This document shows positions 44,798-54,329 of a stretch of DNA of 64,000 nucleotides, in pieces. The DNA comes from Verrucomicrobiales bacterium (GTDB taxonomy: Bacteria; Verrucomicrobiota; Verrucomicrobiia; Verrucomicrobiales; DEV007). Under the pieces are notes generated by a model. It searched no databases. It had not been told where the DNA came from and saw only the letters and a list, made by a program, of their open reading frames with translations. Within the stretch, counting starts at the first letter, position 1; each line of letters begins with the position of its first letter. The position numbers were made by a program, and so were the translations under genes. The stretch covers positions 1 to 64,000 of the forward strand of contig JARGPJ010000011.1 of NCBI GenBank assembly GCA_029212615.1, read 5' to 3'.

Positions 44798-45898
44798 TCA
44801 ATCGTCCGTCGTGCCGCCGCCGGAGTTCCCGAGTTCGGCATATTCAGGCGGAAGGGCCGCTTTGAAGCGGCTCTTGTCGATCGCTTTCATGTAGGCTTCA
44901 AGGGCTGAGACTTTGCCTTCGAGCATTTTCGCCCAGATGGAGTCGTCCATGAACTGCATCCCGTATTCTTTACCACCGGTGATGATATCGAAGAGTTTTT
45001 GAGTCGAGCCTTCACGAATAACGGAACTTACGGCCGGCGTGGAAACGAGAATTTCATTCACCGCAGTTCGGCCGCCGTCTTCAGTTTTGAGCAGCAACTG
45101 AGCAACCACCCCGCGGAGTGATCCTGCCAACATTGTCCGGACCTGCGCCTGCTGGTCTGAAGGGAAGACGTCGACGAGTCGGTCGACGGTTTTCCGTGCG
45201 TTGTTGGTGTGCAGGGTACCAAAGACCAGGAGGCCCGTCTCAGCTGCGGTGAGGGCGAGCGAGATGGTTTCCAGGTCACGCATCTCACCGACGAGAACGA
45301 TATCGGCATCCTCACGCAGGGAAGCGCGGAGGCCATCGGCAAAGGAGGGACAGTGGACCGGCACCTCGCGTTGACTGATAGTCGATTTCTTGTTGTTGTG
45401 AACAAACTCGATCGGTTCCTCAATCGTGATGATGTGACGTGAGTAAGTGCGGTTGATGTAATCGATCAGGGCAGCGAGAGTCGTCGATTTTCCGGATCCG
45501 GTGGGCCCGGTCACGAGAACAAGTCCGCTTCGCATGTCGCCGAAACGTTCGATGCTGTCAGGGACTTTGAGGTCCTGGAGGGTTTTGATCTTTGTCGGAA
45601 TGAGACGGAAGACAGCTCCCAATCCATTCTTCTGTTTGAAGTAGTTACAGCGGAAACGTGACTCAACGTCCATTTCGTAAGCGAAGTCGAGATCGCCGGA
45701 TTCAAGAAAATGCTCGAAGGCTTTTTCTTCGCAGATTTCAGCCAGCATCGCGCGGATTGTGTCGTGCTCGAGGATTCCCTCCGAGATCGGTTGAATCGTT
45801 CCGTGGGCGCGGAGCTTGGGTGGTTGGCCTTCGCTGAGGTGAAGGTCGGAGCCGCCTGAGGCGACGAGATGCTGAAAGTATTGGTCAATGACAGCCAT
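44798..45898 (-). CDS. PilT-like twitching-motility ATPase
   Basis: 366 residues. Walker A GPTGSGKSTT, Asp box IITIEEPIEFVHNNK, Walker B DADIVLVGEMRD, and the His-box GTLHTNNARKT all fit the secretion/retraction ATPase family. PilT hexamers retract type IV pili. The C-terminal MQFMDDSIWAKM region matches family members. It follows a paralogue (45929-47011) on the same strand after 30 bases, so both are probably in one transcript. Confidence 0.92.
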   Translation of the reverse strand: MAVIDQYFQHLVASGGSDLHLSEGQPPKLRAHGTIQPISEGILEHDTIRAMLAEICEEKAFEHFLESGDLDFAYEMDVESRFRCNYFKQKNGLGAVFRLIPTKIKTLQDLKVPDSIERFGDMRSGLVLVTGPTGSGKSTTLAALIDYINRTYSRHIITIEEPIEFVHNNKKSTISQREVPVHCPSFADGLRASLREDADIVLVGEMRDLETISLALTAAETGLLVFGTLHTNNARKTVDRLVDVFPSDQQAQVRTMLAGSLRGVVAQLLLKTEDGGRTAVNEILVSTPAVSSVIREGSTQKLFDIITGGKEYGMQFMDDSIWAKMLEGKVSALEAYMKAIDKSRFKAALPPEYAELGNSGGGTTDD

Positions 45899-45928
45899 GA
45901 TTTAGATAAAGTAAGAGGGAAATAAAAT

Positions 45929-47011
45929 TTAGGCTCCGATCGCGGCGCGAAGGGTCGGTGGGTCGATGGCCCGCCCGAGGGCTTCCTCTTTGGAAATTTT
46001 GCCTTCGTTGTAGAGGTTCAGGAGAGCGTCATCCATCATGATCATACCGATTTTCTTACCGGTCTGCATCACACCCGGAAGCATGAAGGTTTTGCCTTCA
46101 CGAATCAGGGAGGAGACGGCAGGTGTATTGACGAGGAGCTCGAGGGCGAGTTCTCGTCCGGTGCCGTCAATTTTCGGGACGAGCTGTTGTGAGATGATGC
46201 CCCGCAGTGATTCACCGACCATGATCCGGATTTGCTCGCGTTGTTCGGTTGGGAACACGTCGAGAACCCGGTCGAGGGTTCGGGCGGCACTACCGGTGTG
46301 GAGCGTCGCGAGGACGAGGTGACCGGTTTCCGCGGCGGTGATTGCCAGCGAGATCGTTTCAAGATCGCGCATCTCACCGACCATGATTACATCGGGATCC
46401 TCACGCAGGGCGGCCCGGAGGGCGTGGGAGAAACTTTCGGTGTGGGTATGCACCTCACGCTGGTTCACGTGACAATTCTTGGAATTGACGACATACTCGA
46501 TGGGATCTTCCAGGGTGATAATATGATCGGTCCGCTGGCGATTGATCTCGTCAATCAGCGCCGCGAGCGTTGTTGATTTACCGGAGCCAACCGCGCCCGT
46601 CACGAGAACGAGTCCGTTGTGGTATTCGAGAAGAGGCTTGATCGCATCGGGCAAACCGAGCTGCTCCATGGTCCGGAGTTCGGTATCGATCACTCGAAAG
46701 ACCATTTCCCACCCCAGGCGTGTTTTAACGACGGAGGCACGGAAGCGACCGAATCCATGATCGTAGGCAAAGTCCACGTCGCCCCGTTCTTCGATGCGTC
46801 GGAGTTCCTGCTCAGGGAGAAAATTGCGGGCGAGTGTTTCGCTCTGTTCCGGGGTGATGATGTCTCCATTCTCCCAAATAGGCTGAAGGAGGCCAAAGCG
46901 TCTCCATTTAGGCTGTGTATTCGGGGCGAGATGAACGTCGGAGACATTATATTCCTGCGCCAGGCGAAGATATTCGTCTACGTGGCTGAGGATTGCGATG
47001 GTTTCGGACAT
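45929..47011 (-). CDS. PilT-like twitching-motility ATPase
   Basis: 360 residues, paralogous to the gene that follows. Walker A GAVGSGKSTT, IITLEDPIEYVVNSKN, Walker B DPDVIMVGEMRD and ATLHTGSAARTLDRV. First gene of the pair. Paired ATPases may correspond to PilT and PilU; which is which was not resolved. No pilin or other pilus genes are in the window. Confidence 0.92.
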   Translation of the reverse strand: MSETIAILSHVDEYLRLAQEYNVSDVHLAPNTQPKWRRFGLLQPIWENGDIITPEQSETLARNFLPEQELRRIEERGDVDFAYDHGFGRFRASVVKTRLGWEMVFRVIDTELRTMEQLGLPDAIKPLLEYHNGLVLVTGAVGSGKSTTLAALIDEINRQRTDHIITLEDPIEYVVNSKNCHVNQREVHTHTESFSHALRAALREDPDVIMVGEMRDLETISLAITAAETGHLVLATLHTGSAARTLDRVLDVFPTEQREQIRIMVGESLRGIISQQLVPKIDGTGRELALELLVNTPAVSSLIREGKTFMLPGVMQTGKKIGMIMMDDALLNLYNEGKISKEEALGRAIDPPTLRAAIGA

Positions 47012-47176
47012 GATTGGATTCTGATTCGGAGGGGATCGTGAAAATAGTTTCGCCGTGAAGCTGAAGTCTGAGGAGTATTCTGATTAGAAGAGTGACAGGC
47101 AAGCCAAAAAGCGCCTTTTCAAAGCCATTTAAAGACGCTGAAAGAACTCTGATCAGGGGAGGGGAATTTTCTTGCA

Positions 47177-48043
47177 GTGAAGGGGCGCTTCGGTGAACGC
47201 TGGTGTGTGAAAAAATTTAGCGGACTTTTTATATTTATTATTGTGTTCACTCTCTCGGGAGTGGTGATTCACCAGGTGCTTTACAATACGCCGGGTATTT
47301 TTGTCTGGTCTCTCCGGAAAAACCCTGAATCGGGCGCGAGCACTTTTGCCCGAACCACCATGAAGACAGAGTCCGCCGCGGTGGAGGACGAGAGCCCGGC
47401 GTCGGAAGATCAGGACGAGGAGCTTCTCGAAGCCGCGCCGGCCCCTGAGGCTATCGCCGAGGCGGAAGAGCTTCCCGGAGCGATCAACCTCCTGAACGGC
47501 AAAGATCTCGGCGAGTGGGAGATCACGCAGTTTGGCGGTGAGGGAGATGTTTTTATCGATGAGGAGAAAAACCTTGAGTTAGGTTTCGGTGCGGTCATGA
47601 CGGGCGTGACCTGGAAAGGGGAGGTCCCGGCTCTTTCCAATTACGAAATCTCGTTCGAAGCGATGAAGCTCGACGGGTATGACTTCTTCTGCGCGTTGAC
47701 CTTTCCCGTAAAAGAAAGCCATGCCACCTACGTCCTCGGCGGCTGGGGAGGTGGCGTTGTCGGAATCTCGAGTGTGGATGATCTTAATGCGTCGGAGAAT
47801 GAAACGATGAACATTGAAGGATTCGAGAATGACCGCTGGTATCGTATCAAGGTTCGCGTGACGGATGAGCGGCTCGAGGCCTGGCTCGATGACGATCAAA
47901 TGGTTGACCTGGCTCTTAAGGATAAGAAGATCAGCCTTCTTCCCGGTGATATTGAACTCTCCGCCCCTCTTGGAATAGCGAGCTATCAGACAAGGTCGCA
48001 ATTTCGCAACATTGTGTGGAGAAATCTTCCGGAAGCTGAGTAA
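47177..48043 (+). CDS. membrane-anchored DUF1080-like protein
   Basis: 288 residues from a GTG at 47177 with a GGAGGGG stretch upstream; a GTG at 47207 is also possible. One membrane segment near the N-terminus (LFIFIIVFTLSGVVI), a Glu/Ala/Pro-rich linker, then a DUF1080 fold: INLLNGKDLGEWEITQFGG, NYEISFEAMKLDGYDFFCAL, a GGWGGGVVGISS turn and a terminal FRNIVWRNL. Likely binds or cleaves sugars outside the membrane. Divergent from the PilT pair. Confidence 0.8.
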   Translation: MKGRFGERWCVKKFSGLFIFIIVFTLSGVVIHQVLYNTPGIFVWSLRKNPESGASTFARTTMKTESAAVEDESPASEDQDEELLEAAPAPEAIAEAEELPGAINLLNGKDLGEWEITQFGGEGDVFIDEEKNLELGFGAVMTGVTWKGEVPALSNYEISFEAMKLDGYDFFCALTFPVKESHATYVLGGWGGGVVGISSVDDLNASENETMNIEGFENDRWYRIKVRVTDERLEAWLDDDQMVDLALKDKKISLLPGDIELSAPLGIASYQTRSQFRNIVWRNLPEAE

Positions 48044-48137
48044 GGTAGGGGTTCGCCTATCTTTATTTTTGGAAATTATAAAATTGTCAAAAATTAAAAT
48101 TATGGAGGGCTTAATTATCAACTTTTTGAACGAATCG

Positions 48138-48154
48138 TTTGACCTTGTGTCAAA
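48138..48154. promoter_or_regulatory. palindrome upstream of the HTH-nuclease gene
   Basis: TTTGAC-CTTGT-GTCAAA, a perfect 6-base inverted repeat with a five-base centre, in an AT-rich stretch 88 bases before the start of the HTH protein at 48243. It could be the operator of that protein's own gene. Confidence 0.4.
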
Positions 48155-48242
48155 TTGCTGTCTGGATATTTAAAAATTGTGGCCCAGCTTCCAGCTCCCC
48201 TCCATTTTTTTTGTGACCCTCAACTCAAGTTTTACCACCTAG

Positions 48243-49283
48243 ATGAACCTGCGCGACCAGCTTAAAGAAATTCTCCCTGACATTTTGCCAAGAAACCCTG
48301 CTCAGGCAATTAAGGGCACCGAACTCATCGAAATGGTGAAGCATCGGTTAAAGCAGGATTACTCCGACGCGACCCTGCGTTATCACTTTTCGATCATGTC
48401 CTGTGATCCGTCCTCGCCGATTGCGAAAGTAGAGCAGGGACAGGGCTATTACCTCCGCACCTCAACGATTCATACGGTAAACAGTGCGAGGAATCTTTTT
48501 CACCAGAACTACGGGTCGAGTCCTGAGGATTCACCAATGAGTGCGGTTGACGTCGATGTCGCGGTTGCCCGCGCCGAAAAGTTTCGCGCCGTCGTTCAGC
48601 GCTACCTTGAGTCGGTTCAGCAGTTTCCCTTTTCTTTTAACGAATCCTTCTCTGCTGATGCAGGTGCCAATCGCTGGCGTGTCCCGGACATGGCAGTGGT
48701 GGACTGGGTTGCGGCGACGGAAGCGGATGAAAGCGTCATCCTCGAACAGCAGAAGCTTGAAGTTCATCGTCGTCTCGGTCAGGCGCCTTTCCGTGTTTCC
48801 AGTGTGAAGCTCCGCCTGGAGCTGAGTCATGCTTCTCATCTTGAAGACCTTTATCAGTGCCTTGCAACTTCCGAATGGGCAAACTCCGGTGAGCTTCTTA
48901 TCGCTGCTCCAATTGACGATGCCCGCCTTCTTGAGGAAGTTCGCCGCTTTGCATCACGCTACGGCGTAGGAGTGATCAGCTTCGGACTCGATGCTGACAT
49001 TCTTGACGACATGCCGGAACCTGCTGCGATTGAGAATCTTCTCCCTGAAGAATTCGATTCTATTCAGGGGCTGCTTCAGATCCGGCGTTACGCGTCGCCG
49101 CAGTCGCAGCCGAATTTCGATTGGAACCACATTGCTTCCTCGTCTGTTGAGAATCCCGATTTCGCCCGTTTTGAAAAGTGGATCTCGCGGTGTGTAACGG
49201 AGGAAAGAGCGATGACCTCCCGTGAATTCGAAGACCTTGAGCGAAAGCCTGCGGCAACCATTTCTCAGGAATACGTTGCCTGA
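48243..49283 (+). CDS. HTH protein with PD-(D/E)xK-like domain
   Basis: 346 residues. The first ~75 residues form a winged helix-turn-helix-like domain (GTELIEMVKHRL, YSDATLRYHFSIMS). Residues ~140-250 resemble a restriction-endonuclease-like fold of the COG2958 kind: RWRVPDMAVVDW, then SSVKLRLELSHASHLEDLY and SEWANSGELLIAAPIDD, then YGVGVISFGLD. The usual E-x-K motif appears as SVK, so the catalytic Glu seems lost. It may be a DNA-binding protein with an inactive nuclease fold. A strong terminator follows. Confidence 0.5.
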   Translation: MNLRDQLKEILPDILPRNPAQAIKGTELIEMVKHRLKQDYSDATLRYHFSIMSCDPSSPIAKVEQGQGYYLRTSTIHTVNSARNLFHQNYGSSPEDSPMSAVDVDVAVARAEKFRAVVQRYLESVQQFPFSFNESFSADAGANRWRVPDMAVVDWVAATEADESVILEQQKLEVHRRLGQAPFRVSSVKLRLELSHASHLEDLYQCLATSEWANSGELLIAAPIDDARLLEEVRRFASRYGVGVISFGLDADILDDMPEPAAIENLLPEEFDSIQGLLQIRRYASPQSQPNFDWNHIASSSVENPDFARFEKWISRCVTEERAMTSREFEDLERKPAATISQEYVA

Positions 49284-49320
49284 AATTTAACCTCCCCTTG
49301 GTAAAAGGAGATCTCTGAAA

Positions 49321-49352
49321 AGGCGTCCTGCAGCTGCAGGACGCCTTTTTTT
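49321..49352 (+). terminator. strong intrinsic terminator
   Basis: AGGCGTCCTGCAGCTGCAGGACGCCT, a perfect palindrome, followed by a T run. It ends the transcript of the HTH-nuclease gene. The A-rich left side may let it act in both directions. Confidence 0.92.
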
Positions 49353-49419
49353 ACAATTTCCTGACAACCCTTTTACAGGGCCATGACAACTGATTTGAAA
49401 AAGGATCCATCTTGTTTGC

Positions 49420-50772
49420 ATGGACAAGATCCGAATTAAATCAATGTTGGCGCTCGGAGCATTTTTGCTCGCGGGCATGAACCCTTTTCTATCCCATGCA
49501 CAGGCGAAATCGCCGGTCGCAGTGCGGACAGAACTCGACAAGCCACTTATTCATCAATGCGAGGATGAGCAGCGCGTCGTCATTAAAATCGAAGTGGAGG
49601 GGGCCGATGTCCCGCTCGGTGAACGCATGCCTTTGAACCTCTCGATCGTTCTGGATCGCAGTGGTTCTATGTCCGGTGGGAAGCTGGATCAGGCGAAGCA
49701 GGCCGCTGAGATGCTGGTCGATCAGTTGGATCGCGACGATGTGCTCTCCCTCGTCGTTTATGAATCTGACGTCGAGGTGGTGATCCCTGCGGGGCGTGTC
49801 GGTAAGCGTCATCAGGAAATCAAACGCCTCATCCGCCGTATTCAGACGGGCGGCAGCACTGCTCTCTACGGCGGAGTTGAAAAAGGAGGCAGGGAACTCA
49901 GTGAGTTTCTTTCGAAGGAGAGAATCAACCGGGTCATCCTGCTTTCCGACGGAATCGCCAATGTGGGACCGAGCAGCAATCGTGAAATCGCTCATCTTGG
50001 CTCCCGCCTCGCGAGGGACGGGATGTCAGTGACCACAATCGGTTTAGGTGGTGATTACAATGAAACACTCATGACCGCACTCGCCGAGGCGAGTGATGCG
50101 AACTACTATTACGTTGCGGATGTTGAGACGCTCCCTGAGGTGTTTCGCGAGGAACTGGGTGAACTCAAGAGTCTGGTCGCTCGCGATTTTGAAATCGAGA
50201 TCCACTGCCCGAAAGGGGTGCGTCCGATTCGCTTTCTCGGCAGACCGGAGGAGTTGACGTCGCAGACAGAAAGTCTGACTTTTGGAACTCTCGCCGGCGG
50301 TCAAACGCGGGAACTCTATCTTGAGTGTGCGATCAGCCCTGACGTTCAGGGAACCCTCACCGAGATTGCAAAGGTGAGCGCACATTATGAAGATCTTAAA
50401 ACCGGTAAGGCGGCTGAGATCAACGAAAGGCCGATTGTTGTCGGCTATAGTGAAGATGTAAAATTGGTCGAAAAGACAGTCAACCGGGCGATTCAGGCGG
50501 AATCGGTGATTTATGCCAATGCCGTGGAAACGGAAAAGACGCTCGCCTACGCCGACGCGGGTGATATCGAAGCTTCGCGTGCGAATATCGTGACTCAGAA
50601 AGCGAGGTTGAATGAAGTCTATGCCGCCGCTCCGGCAGCGCAGCAGGCGGCGTTAAAGGATGAGATCAGCGCGCTTGAAGAGGCGGAGAAAGACCTGGAG
50701 TCAGACAGTCTTTCGAAAGAGCAGCGGAAAAAGCTCTCGATTGGCTCCTTTCTTAAGCGGAACGCCAAGTGA
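49420..50772 (+). CDS. secreted VWA-domain protein
   Basis: 450 residues. Signal peptide (LALGAFLLAGMNPFLSHAQA), then a VWA domain with complete MIDAS: LSIVLDRSGSMSGGK near residue 80, a Thr in GGSTALYGG and LLSDGIANVG. A beta-rich region follows and then a Glu/Lys/Ala-rich helical tail with a coiled coil (QQAALKDEISALEEAEKDL). It likely binds a protein or surface partner in a metal-dependent way outside the membrane. A two-component system follows 99 bases downstream and might respond to it. Confidence 0.88.
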   Translation: MDKIRIKSMLALGAFLLAGMNPFLSHAQAKSPVAVRTELDKPLIHQCEDEQRVVIKIEVEGADVPLGERMPLNLSIVLDRSGSMSGGKLDQAKQAAEMLVDQLDRDDVLSLVVYESDVEVVIPAGRVGKRHQEIKRLIRRIQTGGSTALYGGVEKGGRELSEFLSKERINRVILLSDGIANVGPSSNREIAHLGSRLARDGMSVTTIGLGGDYNETLMTALAEASDANYYYVADVETLPEVFREELGELKSLVARDFEIEIHCPKGVRPIRFLGRPEELTSQTESLTFGTLAGGQTRELYLECAISPDVQGTLTEIAKVSAHYEDLKTGKAAEINERPIVVGYSEDVKLVEKTVNRAIQAESVIYANAVETEKTLAYADAGDIEASRANIVTQKARLNEVYAAAPAAQQAALKDEISALEEAEKDLESDSLSKEQRKKLSIGSFLKRNAK

Positions 50773-50871
50773 ATCGGCCGGGCCTTGAAGACGTGGATAA
50801 GGGGTAGGGTCCTGTGGCCCTGCCCTTTTCGGTTGAGCGTTGATGGGTGAACCGTGTTAGTCTCCAGCACC

Positions 50872-52848
50872 ATGAAGCGAATTGCCCTGGTATTCTTCCT
50901 TGCGATTCTACTGCCATCGATCCTGCTGGCGGTGCTGGCAATCCGTTCGGTCCGCGATCAGTCACTGATCGCGAACAGTCAGCGCGTTCTTTTCTACGAG
51001 TCGACCTGCGAATCGGTGGCTGCGGAAATCAATCTCTTCATGGATGAGGTGCGCATATTTCACGGGCAAATGATCGGGGAGCTGGCGCGCCGACGCTCTT
51101 CTGAACTGGTGGAGTCCTTTGATCGCCTGATCACGGATTCCTGGTCGCAGGCATCTGTCGGAGCAGTCGTCACCAGCGGTGGAGTGATCATTTCCCCGCA
51201 ACCCGGAACCACGGCACTCGCAGACGGCTTTCTCGAGAACCACCGCGATTTCCTCGTGAATGGGAAGACGGTTGAGGTCTACCAGGCACCCGCGGTGTTG
51301 AACAGCGAAGTATCAATCGTCGAGGCATCCGCACCGGCCTCACCCGCACCCGGCCCGTCGAGCGCTGTTCTTAAGGATGAGGTGTCTGATCTCTCTGGAA
51401 CTTCCGCCCCGGTTAAATCACGGTCGAAATTGAAGGTGGGAGTGGTGCAGAACAAGTTGCAGGGTCAGCGATTTGAATATCAGGCGGAAGCCCCGGATCC
51501 TGCGGCGGGGGCGGAGGGGGAAACTCAACCGAAGCTTGCCGCAAGCCCGGTGATTCAACAGCGAAATGTGATGCCGTCTCAGTCGTCCTCATTCGTTGAG
51601 AAGGAGGAGCGCGAGATGGATGTATCAGATTTTTCTTCACGGGGTTTATCATACTCACGCCTTAGTCCCGCGGAGTTGAAGTCTACCGATCTGACCCAAT
51701 CCGAGGCCGGAGCTGTGAGCCGTTTGATTGATGGCCAGTTGCATATCCTCCTCTGGCAGCGTGTTCCCGCTTTCCCGGGCTACACTTTCTGGACTGAGTT
51801 GGACCTAGAGACGATCAAGGAAGATCTCAATCTCCTCTTTTCGGAGATGCCCTTCGCTCCTCAGGAACAGGTTTCGCTTGCCCTCCTTGACTCAGACGGA
51901 GCACTAGTCGTTCAGACGGAAACCGGATTTACGACTGATTGGAGCCGACCCTTTGTTGCTTCAGAAGTTGGACAGATTTTTCCGCGGTGGGAGGTGGCTG
52001 CCTATTTTATTCATCCCGAGCTGCTCAACCGCGCGGCAAGAACTCTGAGATGGACCCTTTCCCTTATTGTGATCTCGCTTCTCGTGGCCGTCGCCGTTGG
52101 CACCTTTCTCATCCTTAAGGCGGTGCGATACGAAATGCAGCTGGCGACGCGGAAAACTGATTTTGTGAGCAATGTCAGCCATGAGTTGAAGACTCCTTTG
52201 ACCTCGATCAAACTTTTTTCGGAGATGCTGGCCGAGTCCAAAGAGTTGGATTTGGAGAAGACTCAGAATTATTCCGGGATCATTCACAAGGAGGCGGCCC
52301 GTCTTTCCCGGCTCATCAACCGTCTTCTCGATTTTTCCCGTCTCGACCGTGATGAGCTCCCCCTGAAAATGGAAGCAGTTGATTTGGAAGATCTGGTGAA
52401 GGAATCTGTCGCGACCTTCGAAATGCAGGTCAGCCCGGCTGCTATGGCGGTGCAGGTCAATTCACGTGAAGGGGAGCCGGTGATGGTCAACGCCGACCGT
52501 GATGCGCTCGAGCAGGTTGTTTTGAACCTTCTCGCCAATGCCGAAAAATACGCAGGTGAAGGCGGGGAGATTTTAATTGAGATCGCGATCTTCCGGGAGA
52601 AGCGCGCGATCCTCTCAGTGAGTGATCGCGGCCCGGGCATTCCCCGGGCGCTCCGCGAAAAGGTATTCGAAAAGTTTTACCGGATTGATGAATCAATGCA
52701 TTCCGGAATCGACGGATCGGGAATCGGTCTCGCGCTCTGCTGCCAGTTGGTTGAAAAGCATGAGGGCGAAATCCGCTGCGAGCCACGGGACGGCGGGGGG
52801 ACTACCTTCATCGTTGAACTTCCATTACGCATAGAACATGAAGAATAG
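50872..52848 (+). CDS. periplasmic-sensor histidine kinase
   Basis: 658 residues from the ATG at 50872. Two membrane segments frame an extracytoplasmic sensor of ~370 residues: an N-terminal helix (IALVFFLAILLPSILLAVLA) and one near residue 400 (LSLIVISLLVAVAVGTFLIL). The sensor contains an Ala/Pro-rich disordered middle. The kinase has the H-box FVSNVSHELKTPLTSIK, NLLANAEKYAGE (N box) and DRGPGIPRALREKVFEKF and GSGIGLALC (G boxes). Its end overlaps the response regulator by 11 bases. Confidence 0.93.
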   Translation: MKRIALVFFLAILLPSILLAVLAIRSVRDQSLIANSQRVLFYESTCESVAAEINLFMDEVRIFHGQMIGELARRRSSELVESFDRLITDSWSQASVGAVVTSGGVIISPQPGTTALADGFLENHRDFLVNGKTVEVYQAPAVLNSEVSIVEASAPASPAPGPSSAVLKDEVSDLSGTSAPVKSRSKLKVGVVQNKLQGQRFEYQAEAPDPAAGAEGETQPKLAASPVIQQRNVMPSQSSSFVEKEEREMDVSDFSSRGLSYSRLSPAELKSTDLTQSEAGAVSRLIDGQLHILLWQRVPAFPGYTFWTELDLETIKEDLNLLFSEMPFAPQEQVSLALLDSDGALVVQTETGFTTDWSRPFVASEVGQIFPRWEVAAYFIHPELLNRAARTLRWTLSLIVISLLVAVAVGTFLILKAVRYEMQLATRKTDFVSNVSHELKTPLTSIKLFSEMLAESKELDLEKTQNYSGIIHKEAARLSRLINRLLDFSRLDRDELPLKMEAVDLEDLVKESVATFEMQVSPAAMAVQVNSREGEPVMVNADRDALEQVVLNLLANAEKYAGEGGEILIEIAIFREKRAILSVSDRGPGIPRALREKVFEKFYRIDESMHSGIDGSGIGLALCCQLVEKHEGEIRCEPRDGGGTTFIVELPLRIEHEE

Positions 52849-53542
52849 TGAAATCACCGTTTTTGTGGTCGAAGACGATCCCAGTATTCGTTTCGGCCTC
52901 GAGGAAATCTTGAAAGCGGAAGGTTACGCGGTGGTTTCCTGCGATGACGGGGGCGCGGCTCTGCAGGGAATCGGTGAAGCCCTGCCGGATCTCGTGCTTC
53001 TCGATATCATGCTTCCGGGAATGAGTGGATACGAGATTGCCAAAGAGCTGCGAAAGTCGGGCTGCCGGATCCCTATTCTTATGCTGACCGCGAAAGGGCT
53101 GGAAATGGACAAGGTTGCCGGGTTGAACTGTGGAGCGGATGACTATGTGACGAAACCTTTTGGTATCAGCGAGTTAGTGGCCCGGGTCAGGGCATTGCTT
53201 CGTCGATCTTGTGATTGGGATGAGTCCTCTCCACCGGTGGAAGAGAAGTCCCTGCGCCTCGGAAAGGCGGAGATCGATCTCGAGAATTACACGGTCACGC
53301 TTGAGGGAACGGTTCAGCCTCTCACCCCGCGGGAACGGGAGTTGGTCGTTTTTCTTCTCAAACACCGCGAGCAGGTCTTGAGCCGTGATCGTATCCTCGA
53401 AGCGGTGTGGGGGGTGAAGTATTTCGGGACGACCCGGACGCTGGATCAATGCGTGGCTCAGGTTAGAAAGAAGATCGGAGATCAGGGGCGAACTCCGGAG
53501 TATCTGACCACGGTTCACGGAGTCGGTTACAAGCTTGTTTGA
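52838..53542 (+). CDS. OmpR-family response regulator
   Basis: 234 residues. Receiver domain with acidic pocket VVEDDPS, phospho-acceptor Asp in VLLDIMLPGMSG, Thr in LMLTAKG and Lys in VTKPFG. A C-terminal winged helix: LTPRERELVVFLLKHREQVLSR and LDQCVAQVRKKIGD. Partner of the preceding histidine kinase by overlap. Target genes are unknown; the VWA gene upstream is a candidate. Confidence 0.95.
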   Translation: MKNSEITVFVVEDDPSIRFGLEEILKAEGYAVVSCDDGGAALQGIGEALPDLVLLDIMLPGMSGYEIAKELRKSGCRIPILMLTAKGLEMDKVAGLNCGADDYVTKPFGISELVARVRALLRRSCDWDESSPPVEEKSLRLGKAEIDLENYTVTLEGTVQPLTPRERELVVFLLKHREQVLSRDRILEAVWGVKYFGTTRTLDQCVAQVRKKIGDQGRTPEYLTTVHGVGYKLV

Positions 53543-53546
53543 GCCC

Positions 53547-54206
53547 TTAGTCGAAGCCCGGTAGCATTGTTTGCCTGACGGCGCCTTCGTGGCGGGAGTT
53601 CTGTTTCAATGGATTCTCGCAGCGAAAGTGGGTCACGCTGACGTTCTCGCGGTCGAGGAGGTGACCGGGATCCGGAGCGGAGAGAAATTCATCAAAATCT
53701 TGAGGCTGGAGAAGGACCGGCATCCTGTCGTGAACCGGGGCAATGACGCCTTTCGCGGCCGTCGTGAGCATTGAGAAGGTGGGCATCGTGAATGACGATG
53801 ACGACGGAGCGGGTTCCCAGAGGCCCGCCGCCCAGAGGAGATTGACTCCCGGGTCGGGTTCGAAGGCATAGGTCTGCTTGCTTCCCGGAGGGCCGGTCCA
53901 CTCGTAGAAGGTGGCGAGAGGGATGAGGCAACGCTGGCGATGCTCCCAGGCATTTGACCACATGCCGCCCAGCTTATCGGAGCGGGCGTTGTTGATCGCC
54001 GGATTAAAGTCCCGCGCGAAGCCCCATCTCATCGTTTCAACCTGAATGGAAGCGTTCTCTCGAGGGAGGATAAGAACCAGTCCGGGGTCGGTCTTCCGAA
54101 TGCCGAAGGCCTTGCGTGAGTCTTTCAGGGCCCGGCTTAGCGCTTCCTCCCAATCATCGCGTGAGCGATGACGCAGGGCCCGTCCGATATCGTAGAGATT
54201 GCACAT
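53547..54206 (-). CDS. SOS response-associated peptidase (SRAP/YedK type)
   Basis: 219 residues. The start at 54206 places Cys at residue 2 (MCNLY), as required because this Cys forms a crosslink to abasic sites in single-stranded DNA. Conserved Asn in FNPAINNARSDK, Glu in LATFYEWTG and the late His in PVHDRMPVLL are visible. It protects abasic sites. Transcribed toward the response-regulator gene. Confidence 0.93.
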   Translation of the reverse strand: MCNLYDIGRALRHRSRDDWEEALSRALKDSRKAFGIRKTDPGLVLILPRENASIQVETMRWGFARDFNPAINNARSDKLGGMWSNAWEHRQRCLIPLATFYEWTGPPGSKQTYAFEPDPGVNLLWAAGLWEPAPSSSSFTMPTFSMLTTAAKGVIAPVHDRMPVLLQPQDFDEFLSAPDPGHLLDRENVSVTHFRCENPLKQNSRHEGAVRQTMLPGFD

Positions 54207-54246
54207 GAGGTGGTCTCTCCAAAGGTAGCCGCCGGAAAAGTGAATA

Positions 54247-54288
54247 CCAGAAAACAAAACAGGGTTAGGTCATGGACCTAACCCTGTT
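54247..54288 (-). terminator. intrinsic terminator of the rpsR/rpmG operon
   Basis: A perfect 14-base-pair stem (54258-54271 with 54275-54288) and a three-base loop. On the minus strand it is followed by GTTTTGTTTTC. It lies 41 bases past the rpsR stop and just upstream of the SRAP start. Confidence 0.85.
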
Positions 54289-54329
54289 GGGTAAATTGAG
54301 TCTAAACTCGAATCGTAAGAGACAGGCTC

